The notes: generated from the letters alone by a model not told the origin. Positions 8,954 through 16,981 are shown, counted from the first letter of the stretch. The stretch is 64,000 nucleotides of DNA from Scleromatobacter sp038243995 (GCA_038243995.1 JBBRTV010000001.1:62001-126000), one strand, 5' to 3'. A program made the numbers and translations.

Positions 8954-10390
8954 ATGAACCGCTTCGACAACTTCATCGCCGGCGAATGGGTGCAAGGCAT
9001 CCAGACGCGCCCCAACATCAACCCGTCCGACACCACCGACGTCATCGGCGAGTACGCCCAGGCCGATGCGGCGCAGACCCTCCAGGCGATCGCCGCCGCC
9101 GCCGACGCGGCCCGCGGCTGGGCCGCGTCGACGCCGCAGCAACGCTTCGACGTGCTCGACGCCGTGGGTACCGAGCTGCTCGCCCGCAAGGAGGAGATCG
9201 GTCGCCTGCTCTCGCGCGAGGAGGGCAAGACGCTGCCGGAGGGCATCGGCGAGACGCACCGGGCCGCGATGATCTTCAAGTTCTTCGCCGGCGAGGCGCT
9301 GCGCAGCGGCGGCGAGGCGCTCGCTTCGGTTCGCCCGGGCGTCGGCGTGGAGGTGCTGCGCCAGCCCGTGGGCGTCGTCGGCCTCATCGCGCCGTGGAAC
9401 TTCCCGATCGCGATCCCGGCCTGGAAGATCGCCCCCGCGCTCGCCTGCGGCAACTGCGTCGTCTTCAAGCCGGCCGAGCTCGTGCCGGGCTGCGGCTGGA
9501 CGATCGCCGACATCCTCAGTCGCACGGCGCTGCCGCGCGGCGTGTTCAACCTCGTGATGGGCGCGGGGTCGCAGGTCGGCCAGACCCTGGTCGACTCGGC
9601 TGCGGTGCGCGCGATCAGCTTCACCGGCTCGGTCGACGTCGGCCGGCGCATCATCGCGACGGTCGCCGCACGCCAGGGCAAGGTGCAGGCCGAGATGGGC
9701 GGCAAGAACCCGCTCGTCGTCCTCGACGACGCCGACCTCGCCGTCGCGATCAACGCGGCCGTCCAGGGCGCCTACTATTCAACCGGCCAGCGCTGCACGG
9801 CATCGAGCCGCTTCATCGTCACCGAAGGCATCCACGACGCCTTCGTCGATGGGGTGCTCGCGAAGCTGCGCGCGCTCAAGGTCGACAACGCATTGCTGCC
9901 CGGCACCGACATCGGCCCGGTCGTCGACGAGCGCCAGCTCGCGCAGAATCTGAAGTACGTGCAGATCGCGCAGCAGCAGGGCGGCGAACTGGCCTTCGGC
10001 GGCGACGTCGTCGAGCGCGCCACGCCCGGGTTCTACCAGCGCCCCGCGCTGGTCATCGGCACCACGAACGCGATGACGATCAGCCGCGAGGAGGTCTTCG
10101 GGCCCGTCGCCAACGTCGTCCGCGTGCGCGACTACGACGAGGCGCTGGCCGTCGCGAACGACACCGAGTTCGGCCTGTCGGCCGGCATCTGCACGAGCTC
10201 GCTGAAGGCGGCGACGCACTTCAAGCTCCACGCGCAGGCCGGCATGGTGATGGTCAACCTGCCGACGGCCGGTGTCGACTACCACGTGCCGTTCGGCGGC
10301 AGCAAGGGATCGAGCTACGGATCACGCGAGCAGGGCACCTACGCGAAGGAGTTCTACACGACCGTGAAGACCGCTTACATCGCGGGATGA
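8954..10390 (+). CDS. 2-ketoglutarate semialdehyde dehydrogenase (NAD(P)+)
   Basis: A 478-residue aldehyde dehydrogenase, started at ATG 8954 because the protein then begins MNRFDNFIAGEWV, the normal ALDH N-terminus; the longer frame from 8897 adds nothing recognisable. Catalytic residues are in place: Asn149 (APWNFP), Lys172 (FKPAE), general base Glu247 (EMGGKNP) and nucleophile Cys281 (GQRCTA). In this operon it oxidises 2-ketoglutarate semialdehyde to 2-oxoglutarate, delivering pentose carbon to the TCA cycle. Family members also act on related C4-C5 semialdehydes. The gene ends just before a repeat-bearing spacer leading to the regulator. Confidence 0.88.
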   Translation: MNRFDNFIAGEWVQGIQTRPNINPSDTTDVIGEYAQADAAQTLQAIAAAADAARGWAASTPQQRFDVLDAVGTELLARKEEIGRLLSREEGKTLPEGIGETHRAAMIFKFFAGEALRSGGEALASVRPGVGVEVLRQPVGVVGLIAPWNFPIAIPAWKIAPALACGNCVVFKPAELVPGCGWTIADILSRTALPRGVFNLVMGAGSQVGQTLVDSAAVRAISFTGSVDVGRRIIATVAARQGKVQAEMGGKNPLVVLDDADLAVAINAAVQGAYYSTGQRCTASSRFIVTEGIHDAFVDGVLAKLRALKVDNALLPGTDIGPVVDERQLAQNLKYVQIAQQQGGELAFGGDVVERATPGFYQRPALVIGTTNAMTISREEVFGPVANVVRVRDYDEALAVANDTEFGLSAGICTSSLKAATHFKLHAQAGMVMVNLPTAGVDYHVPFGGSKGSSYGSREQGTYAKEFYTTVKTAYIAG

Positions 10391-10450
10391 CAGCCTCATG
10401 CCCCCCGATCGCCCCAGGCCCCCCATGAAGAGGGCGGCGAGGGTCACACC

Positions 10451-10504
10451 CGAGCCGACCCGAACACCCCCTCGGGGGGCAGCGACCGGAGGGAGCGTGG
10501 GGGC
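10451..10504 (+). repeat. 54-bp intergenic repeat, copy 1 (inverted relative to copy 2)
   Basis: These 54 nt are the perfect reverse complement of 16820-16873, and weaker similarity continues about 50 nt on the 10400-10450 side. The core contains CCCCCTCGGGGGG, a small GC hairpin, with further pairable C- and G-rich arms. It lies between the semialdehyde dehydrogenase stop and the GntR start. The sequence resembles the GC-rich REP-like intergenic elements common in Burkholderiales; a 3'-end stabilising or transcription-terminating role is possible but there is no U-run. Confidence 0.8.
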
Positions 10505-10556
10505 TCCCTCCATCGCTGAACAGTCCGCCTACCGTACCAAGCCGGAGGGCAAGAGC

Positions 10557-11249
10557 ATGCACGGACGCATCGTCCGCGAGCTCGGGCTGCGCGTCCTGTC
10601 GGGCGATCTCGCCCCGGGCGACCGCCTGCCGGCGGAAAACGAGCTGATCGAGAAGTACGAGGTCAGCCGGCCCGTGCTGCGCGAAGCGGTGCGCGTGCTG
10701 GTCGCCAAGGGCCTCGTCCTCTCGCGCCAGCGCGCCGGGGCGAGCGTGCGGCCCCGCAACGAGTGGCACCTGCTCGACCCCGACGTGCTGTACTGGATGA
10801 TCCAGACCAAGCCCGAACCCGAGTTCGTGCGCACGCTGATGGCCGTGCGACGCGTCTTCGAGCCCGGGGCCGCCGCGCTCGCGGCGCAGTCGGCGACGCC
10901 GGAGCAGCTCGCGGCCATCGCCGCCGACTACGAAGGCATGGCCACCGCGCGCGATCGCGACGACCTGCTGGAGCCCGATCTCGCGTTCCACCGCCACATC
11001 GCCGAGGCCACCGGCAACGACCTGCTGGCCTACATCGGCAACATGCTGTCGCTCGCGCTGCGCGAATCGATCAAGTTGAGCAGCCGCCTGCCGAACACGC
11101 ACGAACTCTCGCTGCCGCGCCACAAGGCCATCCTGACGGCACTGCAGAACCGCGACGCACAGGCGGCACGGCAGGCGACGCTGCTGCAGCTCGACGCCAC
11201 GGTGCTCGACCTGTCGGCCGTGATCTCGACGGACCTCGCCGCGACCTAA
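10557..11249 (+). CDS. FadR-type GntR family transcriptional regulator
   Basis: A 230-residue protein started at ATG 10557, which has GGAGGG at 10544-10549 seven nt upstream; extending in frame to 10398 would translate the intergenic repeat. Winged helix-turn-helix at about residues 1-70 (DRLPAENELIEKYEVSRPVLREAVRVL region, wing SRQRAGASVRP), followed by an all-helical FCD effector domain at about 85-220 with metal-binding style residues (DLAFHRHIAEATGN and the late LPRHKAILTAL histidine). It closes the pentose operon and is the likely local repressor acting at the paired sites around 6034-6114, probably relieved by a sugar acid or keto-acid intermediate. Effector identity is not visible. Confidence 0.88.
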   Translation: MHGRIVRELGLRVLSGDLAPGDRLPAENELIEKYEVSRPVLREAVRVLVAKGLVLSRQRAGASVRPRNEWHLLDPDVLYWMIQTKPEPEFVRTLMAVRRVFEPGAAALAAQSATPEQLAAIAADYEGMATARDRDDLLEPDLAFHRHIAEATGNDLLAYIGNMLSLALRESIKLSSRLPNTHELSLPRHKAILTALQNRDAQAARQATLLQLDATVLDLSAVISTDLAAT

Positions 11250-11350
11250 CGCCGGCGGGCCGGCGCGCATTCAAGACCCCGAACGGGCGTCGTGCGCTTC
11301 GCGCGCGCCGCCGCAGGCCGGCGCCTGTCGCTCTGGACCCATGACATCCT

Positions 11351-11386
11351 CGCCTCGCCTCGCCTCGCCTCGGCGCGGCGCGGCGC
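11351..11386 (+). repeat. Short tandem repeats CGCCT x4 then CGGCG x3
   Basis: Four perfect CGCCT units (11351-11370) followed by three CGGCG units, directly upstream of the acetyltransferase relic. A simple low-complexity tract; possibly the scar of the deletion that removed the rest of the gene. Confidence 0.6.
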
Positions 11387-11482
11387 ATCTGCCAGGCGGC
11401 GGGTTTCGAGCTCGTGAAGGAAGAGAACCACCGAAGCTTCGGCAAGGATCTTGTCGGGCAGTTCCGGGAACAGGACTTGTGA
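11384..11482 (+). pseudogene. C-terminal remnant of a MarR-GNAT type acetyltransferase
   Basis: In one frame the sequence reads RICQAAGFELVKEENHR followed by SFGKDLVGQFREQDL and a TGA stop at 11480. This is the characteristic end of GNAT domains in fused MarR-GNAT proteins (AGF.LV.EE.H.SFG.DLVGQ). There is no start codon or upstream domain: the frame runs into the CGCCT/CGGCG tandem tract. I read it as the residue of a deletion that removed the front of the gene. Roughly 32 codons survive out of some 150-300. Confidence 0.7.
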
Positions 11483-11522
11483 TCCAGGCAGCCTGGCTTC
11501 GATGCGGCGATTCGCCCGGCGT

Positions 11523-12380
11523 TCAGTTCATCGCCAGGGGCGTCTTGCGCGTCGCCGGCATGAAGCGGGCGTCGATCTGGCGGCGCTCGTCGTCGTCCAG
11601 GGCCAGGTCGACCGCGGCGAGATTCTCGCGCAGGTGCGCGGTGCCGCCCGCCTTGGGAATGGCGACCACGCCGGGCTGCGACGCGATCCAGGCGAGCGCC
11701 ACCTGCGTCGCGCTCGCGCCGCGGCTGCGCGCGATCGCCTGCAAGGTCGGGTCGTTCGCGCAGCGGCCCTGGTCGATCGGGCTGTAGGCCATCAGCGGCA
11801 TGTGGCGCGCGCGCATCCAGGGCAGCAGGGCGAACTCGACGCCGCGCTCGCCCAGCGAATACCAGACCTGATTCGTGGCGCAGTCATCGCCGATCGATTC
11901 GAGCTCGTCCATGTCGTCGACGTCGAAGTTGCTGACGCCCCAGCGCCGGATGGCGGCCGATGCGACGAGCGACCGCAGCGCCGCGATCGTCTCGCGCAGC
12001 GGATGCTCGCCGCGCCAATGCAGCAGGAACAGGTCGACCTGGTCGAGTCCGAGGCGCTTGCGGCTGCGCGCGCAGGCGGCGACGGTGCCCGCACGGCTGG
12101 CGTTGTGCGGATAGACCTTGCTGACGACGACGACATCTTCCCGGCGCACGTCGCCCGCGCGGATGGCGGCATTCAGCGCTTCGCCGACGACCTCTTCGGC
12201 GCCGCCTTCGCCGTACATCTCGGCGGTATCGATCAAGCGGTAGCCGAGCTCGAGCGCGCTGCGGATCGCAGCGATCTCGGCGGCGCGGGTCGATCGCGAT
12301 TCGCCCATGCGCCACGTGCCGAGGCCGATGACGGGTAGCGAGATCGGGGCGGTTCCACCTGGAAGGTCGACATGGCGCAC
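11523..12380 (-). CDS. Aldo/keto reductase
   Basis: A 285-residue (alpha/beta)8 NADPH-dependent reductase of the AKR superfamily, starting at GTG 12380. The catalytic tetrad is complete: Asp51 and Tyr56 (DTAEMYG), Lys88 (VVSKVYP) and His121 (LLHW). The RRWGVSNFDVDDM and IPKAGG segments bind the coenzyme. It is transcribed toward the acetyltransferase relic and away from a small lipoprotein-like gene. Substrate unknown; proximity to the pentose operon makes a sugar-related role conceivable but nothing in the sequence proves it. Confidence 0.9.
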   Translation of the reverse strand: MRHVDLPGGTAPISLPVIGLGTWRMGESRSTRAAEIAAIRSALELGYRLIDTAEMYGEGGAEEVVGEALNAAIRAGDVRREDVVVVSKVYPHNASRAGTVAACARSRKRLGLDQVDLFLLHWRGEHPLRETIAALRSLVASAAIRRWGVSNFDVDDMDELESIGDDCATNQVWYSLGERGVEFALLPWMRARHMPLMAYSPIDQGRCANDPTLQAIARSRGASATQVALAWIASQPGVVAIPKAGGTAHLRENLAAVDLALDDDERRQIDARFMPATRKTPLAMN

Positions 12381-12407
12381 GGATTCACCTGGACGTGGAA
12401 GCGGGGC

Positions 12408-12671
12408 TCAATTCTGCGACGCTTCGGTGTCGTCCGCGCCGGCCGCGCCGAACTGTTCGTCGAAGGGGGCCAGGTGAGGCATCGATTCGGCATCGGACGG
12501 GTCGTGCGCCGCCGCGACGGACGCCGTGTGCGTCGGCGCGCCGTGCATCGTGGCGGAGTGACAGCCGGTCATGAGCACCAGGGCGGACAGGGCGGCCACC
12601 AGCAGCGTGCCGGTAGTGATGGCACCGCTGCAGGCGGCAGGACGGCGTTGCGGAGCGCGGACGGGGTTCAT
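12408..12671 (-). CDS. Small putative lipoprotein
   Basis: An 87-residue protein when started at ATG 12671, which has an AAGGAAG Shine-Dalgarno on the minus strand; the ORF open further upstream lacks a site. The N-terminus has Arg residues, a hydrophobic stretch and a lipobox-like LMTGC (Cys36), followed by a His/Ala/Asp-rich tail without recognisable domain. Probably exported and lipid-anchored. It lies 27 nt upstream of the aldo/keto reductase on the same strand, so the two could be co-transcribed. No family assigned. Confidence 0.55.
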   Translation of the reverse strand: MNPVRAPQRRPAACSGAITTGTLLVAALSALVLMTGCHSATMHGAPTHTASVAAAHDPSDAESMPHLAPFDEQFGAAGADDTEASQN

Positions 12672-12791
12672 GCGGACTTCCTTGGGGCGCGCGGGCGAAG
12701 AGGCCATCGCGAAGGACGCATGGTGGAACCGCCCGCGCATCGGGGCCATCCTCAGGATGGGGGACTAAGACGCGTCTCGCCTGCACTCCCC

Positions 12792-12883
12792 CTAGTGTCG
12801 TGAGTGGGAAATTCGTTGAAGAAGTCTCGAGCGAAGAGATGACGATGCCGATTCTTCAACGAATTTCTCAATCACGACACTAG
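12792..12883. repeat. 92-bp palindromic CTAG-ended element, copy 1 (MITE/REP-like)
   Basis: Perfect 12-bp terminal inverted repeats, CTAGTGTCGTGA and TCACGACACTAG, extend inward to 32-bp arms (29 of 32 matching; inner part around AAATTCGTTGAAGAA) enclosing a 28-nt loop. It encodes nothing. A shorter relative sits at 54378-54424. The right-hand CTAG supplies the TAG stop of the LysR relic on the minus strand. Architecture is that of a small non-autonomous element mobilised by a transposase in trans, or of a large REP palindrome. Confidence 0.8.
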
Positions 12884-13090
12884 ATCCGCACCCTCTGGAC
12901 CAGGAAATCCAGCACGCCCTCACCCGTGGCGGCAGGTAGCCGCCGTGGCCGAGGAAGACGGCGTGGATCTCTTCGACGTCGCCGGGATTGAACTCCTCCA
13001 GCACCGGCACCAGCCGCCCCGCCGCGATGTCGTCGCGTGCGTGGAACAGCGCCAGCCGCGCCAGGCCGAGGCCTGCGACGCGCGGGCGGC
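12880..13090 (-). pseudogene. LysR-family regulator, C-terminal fragment with frameshift
   Basis: On the minus strand the segment reads GLGLARLALFHARDDIAAG, then RLVPVLEEFNPGDVEEIHA and GHGGYLPPRVRA, the standard end of a LysR effector-binding domain. After RVRA a single missing base moves the reading frame: the expected LDFLVQRVRI and TAG are present in the next frame (about 12880-12915). The N-terminal helix-turn-helix and most of the effector domain are absent; the fragment runs directly into an MFS fragment on the other strand. The stop codon is part of the terminal CTAG of the palindromic element. Confidence 0.8.
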
Positions 13091-13109
13091 GGCCGAGAAG
13101 CCGCCCATA

Positions 13110-13602
13110 CGGGCTGCTGATGGCGGCCCGCGTGCTGACCGCCTTCGCGCACGGCAGCTTCTTCGGCGTCGGCGCCGTCGTCGCCACCGGGCTGGTCGCG
13201 CCGAACGAGCGCGCATCGGCGCTCGCGCTCGCCGCGGTGCTCGGGCTGATGACCTTCGCGCCGCACAGCCATGCGCTCGCGATCGTCTTCGTCGGCCTGC
13301 TGGGCGTCGCGGCCTTCGCCACCGTCTCGCCGCTGCAGATGTGGGTGCTGTCCAAGGCGGACGGCGCCGGCGAGACGCTGGCGTCGAGCTTCAACATCGC
13401 GGCGTTCAACCTCGGCAACGCGCTCGGCGCCTGGATCGGCGGCGTCGTCATCGCGAGCGGGCCGGGGTTGCCGGCGATCACGTGGGTGGCGATGCTGCTG
13501 CCGCTGGCGGACTGCGCGATCGCGCTGGCCGGCATGCGGTCGCGGCGGGCGGCGAGCCGCGGGCCGGATGCGGTAGATACCGGCGCGACGACGCCCGCCT
13601 GA
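13110..13602 (+). pseudogene. MFS drug/sugar efflux transporter, truncated and internally deleted
   Basis: Recognisable as an AraJ/SotB-type (DHA) major facilitator: YGLLMAARVLTAFAHGSFFG and VVATGLVAPNERASALA correspond to helices 3-4. The next residues, LAAVLGLMTFAPHS and LLGVAAFATVSPLQMWVL, belong to helices 9-10, and FNIAAFNLGNALGAWIGG to helix 11. Thus the start (helices 1-2) and roughly 130 residues in the middle are missing although the frame is open. Together with the LysR fragment it represents a formerly divergent regulator/transporter pair collapsed by two deletions. It should not be functional. Confidence 0.8.
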
Positions 13603-13666
13603 AGGCCGTTGCTAAACTGGTGCGCCGAGAATCCTGCGGCGTTCCCCGCGTCAATCGCTCCCCTGC

Positions 13667-13975
13667 ATGCCAGGCGTCATCGAACAGCATCAGCTCGACA
13701 CCCTGTCCTCCGACAGACAGCAAGCCTTGCTGCTTGAATGCGTCAGCGACCGGTTCGCGCCGCGCGAGCGGATCTACGGCCGAGCTGCGCGCATCTCCTT
13801 CAAGTGCGCATGGGGCAGCCTCGATGGCGCCACCGGCAAGCACTTCGTCAACGCCCTCCTCGAAGGCGATGACGACGCCGCGCAGGCTGCCCTCGCCGCC
13901 AAGGCCGGGAGCCGCCAGCCGCTGCTGGCGGCTCCCGGCATGCAGGAACCCGCTTCTTTCACGGGAGGCCAATGA
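13667..13975 (+). CDS. Small hypothetical protein
   Basis: A 102-residue ORF with no recognised family, no signal peptide and no clear ribosome binding site. It overlaps the next gene by 4 nt (ATGA), which favours real translation coupling, but the C-terminal third (Ala/Gly-rich, SRQPLLAAPG) is low-complexity. It could be a genuine small gene of a two-gene operon or a chance ORF in GC-rich sequence. Confidence 0.35.
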   Translation: MPGVIEQHQLDTLSSDRQQALLLECVSDRFAPRERIYGRAARISFKCAWGSLDGATGKHFVNALLEGDDDAAQAALAAKAGSRQPLLAAPGMQEPASFTGGQ

Positions 13976-14622
13976 TGAGCCGCAATGCCCCTGCGACGCG
14001 CCGCCTCGCCCTTCACGCGCTCGGCGCGAGCGCGCTGGCCATGCCTTTCGCCGCACTCGCGGCCACTCCGAAATCGAAACCCGAGGGCGTGCCCAACGGA
14101 ACCTGGAAGATCGCCGCCACGCCGCCGCCGCGGCCGGGCAAGCCGGGATCGGAATACCTGCCCGACGGCACCCGTGTGCGCCTGCTGATCCAGGGCGCGA
14201 CGGCCAACGCGATGGCCGAGCAGCGCACGGACGAACTGTTCGTGATGATGGGCCTGCTGCCGCCGTGGACCCCCGAGCTCTGCCGCACCGGCGTGGCCGT
14301 GGTGACCACGTTCGGGCCGAACATCTGCGGCAAAGATGGCAAGCCGCTGTCGCCCCAGGGCGAGGCGCTCGCCGATTTCGATGGCACCGCGGTGCTTTCG
14401 CGGCTGACCGCGCGACAGGTGGCGGCCCGTGACGAAATCTTCTTCACCGACGTCGGCGCCAGGACCGGCGCCCGGCTGATGACGATCACGCTCAAGTACA
14501 AGGGCGTCAGCTGGGACTTCTGGCTCAAGTCGCCGGACGTGATGATCTCGGAGGCCTTCTTCAACGGCGCGAAGCGCAGCGACGTCGAGAGCTTCCCCAT
14601 GGTCTGGCAGCGCGAGCGCTGA
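13972..14622 (+). CDS. Exported protein of unknown function
   Basis: A 216-residue protein with a twin-Arg/hydrophobic leader (RRLALHALGASALAMPFAALAA) ending at a likely AlaXAla cleavage site near residue 30, preceded by GGGAGG 5 nt before the double ATG. The mature part contains YLPDGTRVRLLIQG, two cysteines (Cys in ELCRTG and NICGKDG) and ITLKYKGVSWDFWLKSPD. I do not recognise a family. Predicted periplasmic; neighbours give no functional hint. Confidence 0.72.
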   Translation: MMSRNAPATRRLALHALGASALAMPFAALAATPKSKPEGVPNGTWKIAATPPPRPGKPGSEYLPDGTRVRLLIQGATANAMAEQRTDELFVMMGLLPPWTPELCRTGVAVVTTFGPNICGKDGKPLSPQGEALADFDGTAVLSRLTARQVAARDEIFFTDVGARTGARLMTITLKYKGVSWDFWLKSPDVMISEAFFNGAKRSDVESFPMVWQRER

Positions 14623-14698
14623 GCCGCGACCGTCCGACCCCTTCCAGGCCCGCGTCGGGAATCGATGCGCGGCCTCCCCCACGAACAAGGAACAGGCG

Positions 14699-15472
14699 AT
14701 GACGACAACTCCCTCGATAACAGGCGCCGGCAAGGTCGCCGTCGTCACCGGCGCGGGCAGTGGCATCGGCAAGGCCTGCGTGCTCGCGCTTGCCCGGGCC
14801 GGCTACGACGTGGTGCTCGCGGGGCGCCGCGAGCAGGCGTTGCGGCAGGTCGCCGATGAGGTCGGCGCAGCCGTGCGCACGCTGGTCGTGCCGACCGACG
14901 TGCGGCAACCGGCCCAGGTCGACGCGCTGTTCGCGACGACGCTGGCGCGCTTCGGGCGTGTCGATCTGTTGTTCAACAATGCCGGGATCAGCGCCAACGG
15001 AATTCCTTTCGACGAGCTCGCCTTCGACACGTGGAAGGAGGTCGTCGACGTCAACCTGACCGGCATGTTCCTGTGCGCGCAGGGCGCGTTCCGCGCGATG
15101 AAGGCGCAATCGCCGCGCGGTGGGCGCATCGTCAACAACGGATCGGTCTCCGCGCACGCGCCGCGGCCGGATTCCGCGCCGTACACCGCGACCAAGCACG
15201 CGGTCACCGGCCTCACGAAATCGATTTCGCTGGATGGCCGCGCCTGGGACATCGCCTGCGGCCAGATCGACATCGGCAACGCCGTGACCGACCTTGCGGC
15301 GCCCATGGCCACCGGCGTCAGGCAGGCCAACGGGGAGATCGCGGCGGAGCCGATGCTGGCTGTCGCCCTCGTCGCCGACGCTGTCGTGCAGATGGCCGCG
15401 CTGCCGCTCGCCGCCAACGTGCAGTTCATGACGCTCATGGCGACGAAGATGCCTTACATCGGCCGGGGCTGA
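14699..15472 (+). CDS. Short-chain dehydrogenase/reductase (SDR)
   Basis: A 257-residue classical SDR. Rossmann glycine motif TGAGSGIG (17-24), structural NNAG (94-97), catalytic Ser in NNGSVSAH (Ser150/152) and the YTATK pair Tyr163/Lys167 are all present; PTDVR near residue 70 and Arg44 in AGRREQ suggest NADP+ preference. It reduces or oxidises a carbonyl/alcohol of unknown identity. A stand-alone gene 77 nt downstream of the exported protein. Confidence 0.9.
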   Translation: MTTTPSITGAGKVAVVTGAGSGIGKACVLALARAGYDVVLAGRREQALRQVADEVGAAVRTLVVPTDVRQPAQVDALFATTLARFGRVDLLFNNAGISANGIPFDELAFDTWKEVVDVNLTGMFLCAQGAFRAMKAQSPRGGRIVNNGSVSAHAPRPDSAPYTATKHAVTGLTKSISLDGRAWDIACGQIDIGNAVTDLAAPMATGVRQANGEIAAEPMLAVALVADAVVQMAALPLAANVQFMTLMATKMPYIGRG

Positions 15473-15794
15473 GGTTGTGGTGCGCAGCCCCCGCCCACGG
15501 TGTCGCCCGTGAGGACTGCGGCCAGCGCGAAGCGTGCACGCTTCGAAAGGTCTGCGCATGTCCGGCTCGAAAGATGCCGTTGACGTCTGGCAGGCCTTGG
15601 CCGACGACAGTCGCTGTTTGCCGAGAAGGCGCCGGTGTCCCTCGCATGACGGGAGTTGCGCGCGGCCTCGATACTTTGAAAGTGGCCAAGCTGGCCGACG
15701 CCCTGCAGATGCCGTCGATGGCGAAATGGCGCGCTCCTCCGGCGCCGCGCACTGTTTTTGGCGCGCAAGACCACTTCGCCGGCAGAATGGGGCG
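15473..15794. other. Intergenic stretch without recognisable gene
   Basis: About 320 nt between the SDR and the esterase. ORFs cross it on both strands but none has a convincing start, ribosome site or family similarity. No palindrome longer than about 8 nt, no terminator with a U-run and no member of the repeat families described elsewhere was seen. Confidence 0.5.
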
Positions 15795-16817
15795 ATGGCA
15801 AGACGCAAGGCGGCGACGGGCTGGGCAGGTCTCTTCACGCGCAACGCGCAGGCGCTGTCGCGGATAGCGCTGCGCGCCGGCCGGCAGGCCGCTGCCAAGG
15901 CGGTGAAACCGGCACTTGAGCGCGCTCGGCCGCCGCGCGGGGCCGGCGACTGGATCGCGGGCGTCGCGCTCGGTGCCGCCGGCGCGCGGCGCTACCACCT
16001 GCATCGACCACCCGGCGTGAAGGCGGGTGAGCGGCTCCCTCTGATGGTGATGCTGCACGGCTGCGGACAAGACGCGAAGAGTTTCGCGACGAGTACCCGC
16101 ATGAACGCCATCGCCACACGCGAACGCTTTCTCGTGCTCTATCCGGAGCAGGATCGGCTCGCGAACGCGCAGGGCTGCTGGAACTGGTTCGACACGCGCA
16201 CTGGACGCGCCCAGGGCGAGGTCGCCCTCATCCTGGCGGCGATCGACCAGGTGATCCGGCTCTACGGGGCCGACACCGGACGCGTCGCGATCTGCGGTTT
16301 GTCCGCCGGCGCCAGCATGGCCGCGCTCGTCGCTGCGTCGCATCCCCGGCGCATCCAGGCGGTGGCGATGCATTCCGGCGTTCCCCCTGGCGCCGCCGGG
16401 TCGACCGCCACCGCGCTCGCCGCCATGCAGGGGCGCCGCGCGGTCGGCGTCGTTGCCTCGGCGCGCTCGCAGGCGGCGCTCGCCGCGGCGCCGCCCGCGA
16501 CCCTGCCGCCCTTGCTGGTGATCCAGGGCAACGCCGATCACGTCGTCGCATCCGCGAACGCGCGCGCCGCCGCGGTTGCCTGGGCGCACGCGGGAGTCGC
16601 GCGCGAGGGCGCACCGCGGCGCGTGCAGCGCGGCCAGCGCTACGCGATGCTGGTGACCGATTTCAGGCGCCGCGCCAAGGTGTTCGTGACGCTGGTCGAG
16701 GTCGACGGCCTGGGGCACGCATGGAGCGGCGGCGCCGTGGGTCACGCGTTCAGCGACCCGCGCGGGCCGGACGCGTCGCGCCTGGTCTGGGCCTTCGCGG
16801 CCAGGCAGTTCGGGTGA
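15795..16817 (+). CDS. PHB depolymerase-family esterase
   Basis: A 340-residue alpha/beta hydrolase of the short-chain PHB depolymerase/LpqC family, started at ATG 15795; a longer frame from 15534 adds an unrelated Arg-rich segment. Catalytic triad: Ser170 in GLSAGAS, Asp249 in QGNADHVV, His309 in GLGHAWSGG. Oxyanion segment LHGCGQDA (88-95) and the family signature QGCWNWFD (126-133) are clear. The N-terminus is a basic amphipathic segment rather than a signal peptide, a known feature of one subgroup, so secretion is uncertain. It hydrolyses short-chain polyhydroxyalkanoates or other esters. Its stop is followed after 2 nt by the 54-bp repeat. Confidence 0.87.
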   Translation: MARRKAATGWAGLFTRNAQALSRIALRAGRQAAAKAVKPALERARPPRGAGDWIAGVALGAAGARRYHLHRPPGVKAGERLPLMVMLHGCGQDAKSFATSTRMNAIATRERFLVLYPEQDRLANAQGCWNWFDTRTGRAQGEVALILAAIDQVIRLYGADTGRVAICGLSAGASMAALVAASHPRRIQAVAMHSGVPPGAAGSTATALAAMQGRRAVGVVASARSQAALAAAPPATLPPLLVIQGNADHVVASANARAAAVAWAHAGVAREGAPRRVQRGQRYAMLVTDFRRRAKVFVTLVEVDGLGHAWSGGAVGHAFSDPRGPDASRLVWAFAARQFG

Positions 16818-16819
16818 CG

Positions 16820-16873
16820 GCCCCCACGCTCCCTCCGGTCGCTGCCCCCCGAGGGGGTGTTCGGGTCGGCTCG
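16820..16873 (-). repeat. 54-bp intergenic repeat, copy 2
   Basis: Exact reverse complement of 10451-10504 over 54 nt, with diverged similarity continuing to about 16925. It fills the space between the convergent esterase and mobB genes, starting 2 nt after the esterase stop. The palindromic CCCCCCGAGGGGG core could form a hairpin on either strand, which would suit a bidirectional 3'-end element. Confidence 0.8.
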
Positions 16874-16981
16874 GCTACGAGCCTCGCTTCCCTCTTCCTG
16901 GTGGGGCCTGCGGCCGGCTGAAGACATGACGGCTGCTTGCTGCCATCCGCGGGGCGCACGCGGGCGACTGTGGCTTGCCGA

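Noticed and set aside
10398..10556. N-terminal extension of the GntR regulator
   Set aside because: It would translate the intergenic repeat; a good ribosome site in front of ATG 10557 supports the shorter start.
15534..15794. Longer N-terminus for the PHB depolymerase-like esterase
   Set aside because: The added segment is Arg/Ser-rich and unlike family members, which begin with the basic segment at 15795.
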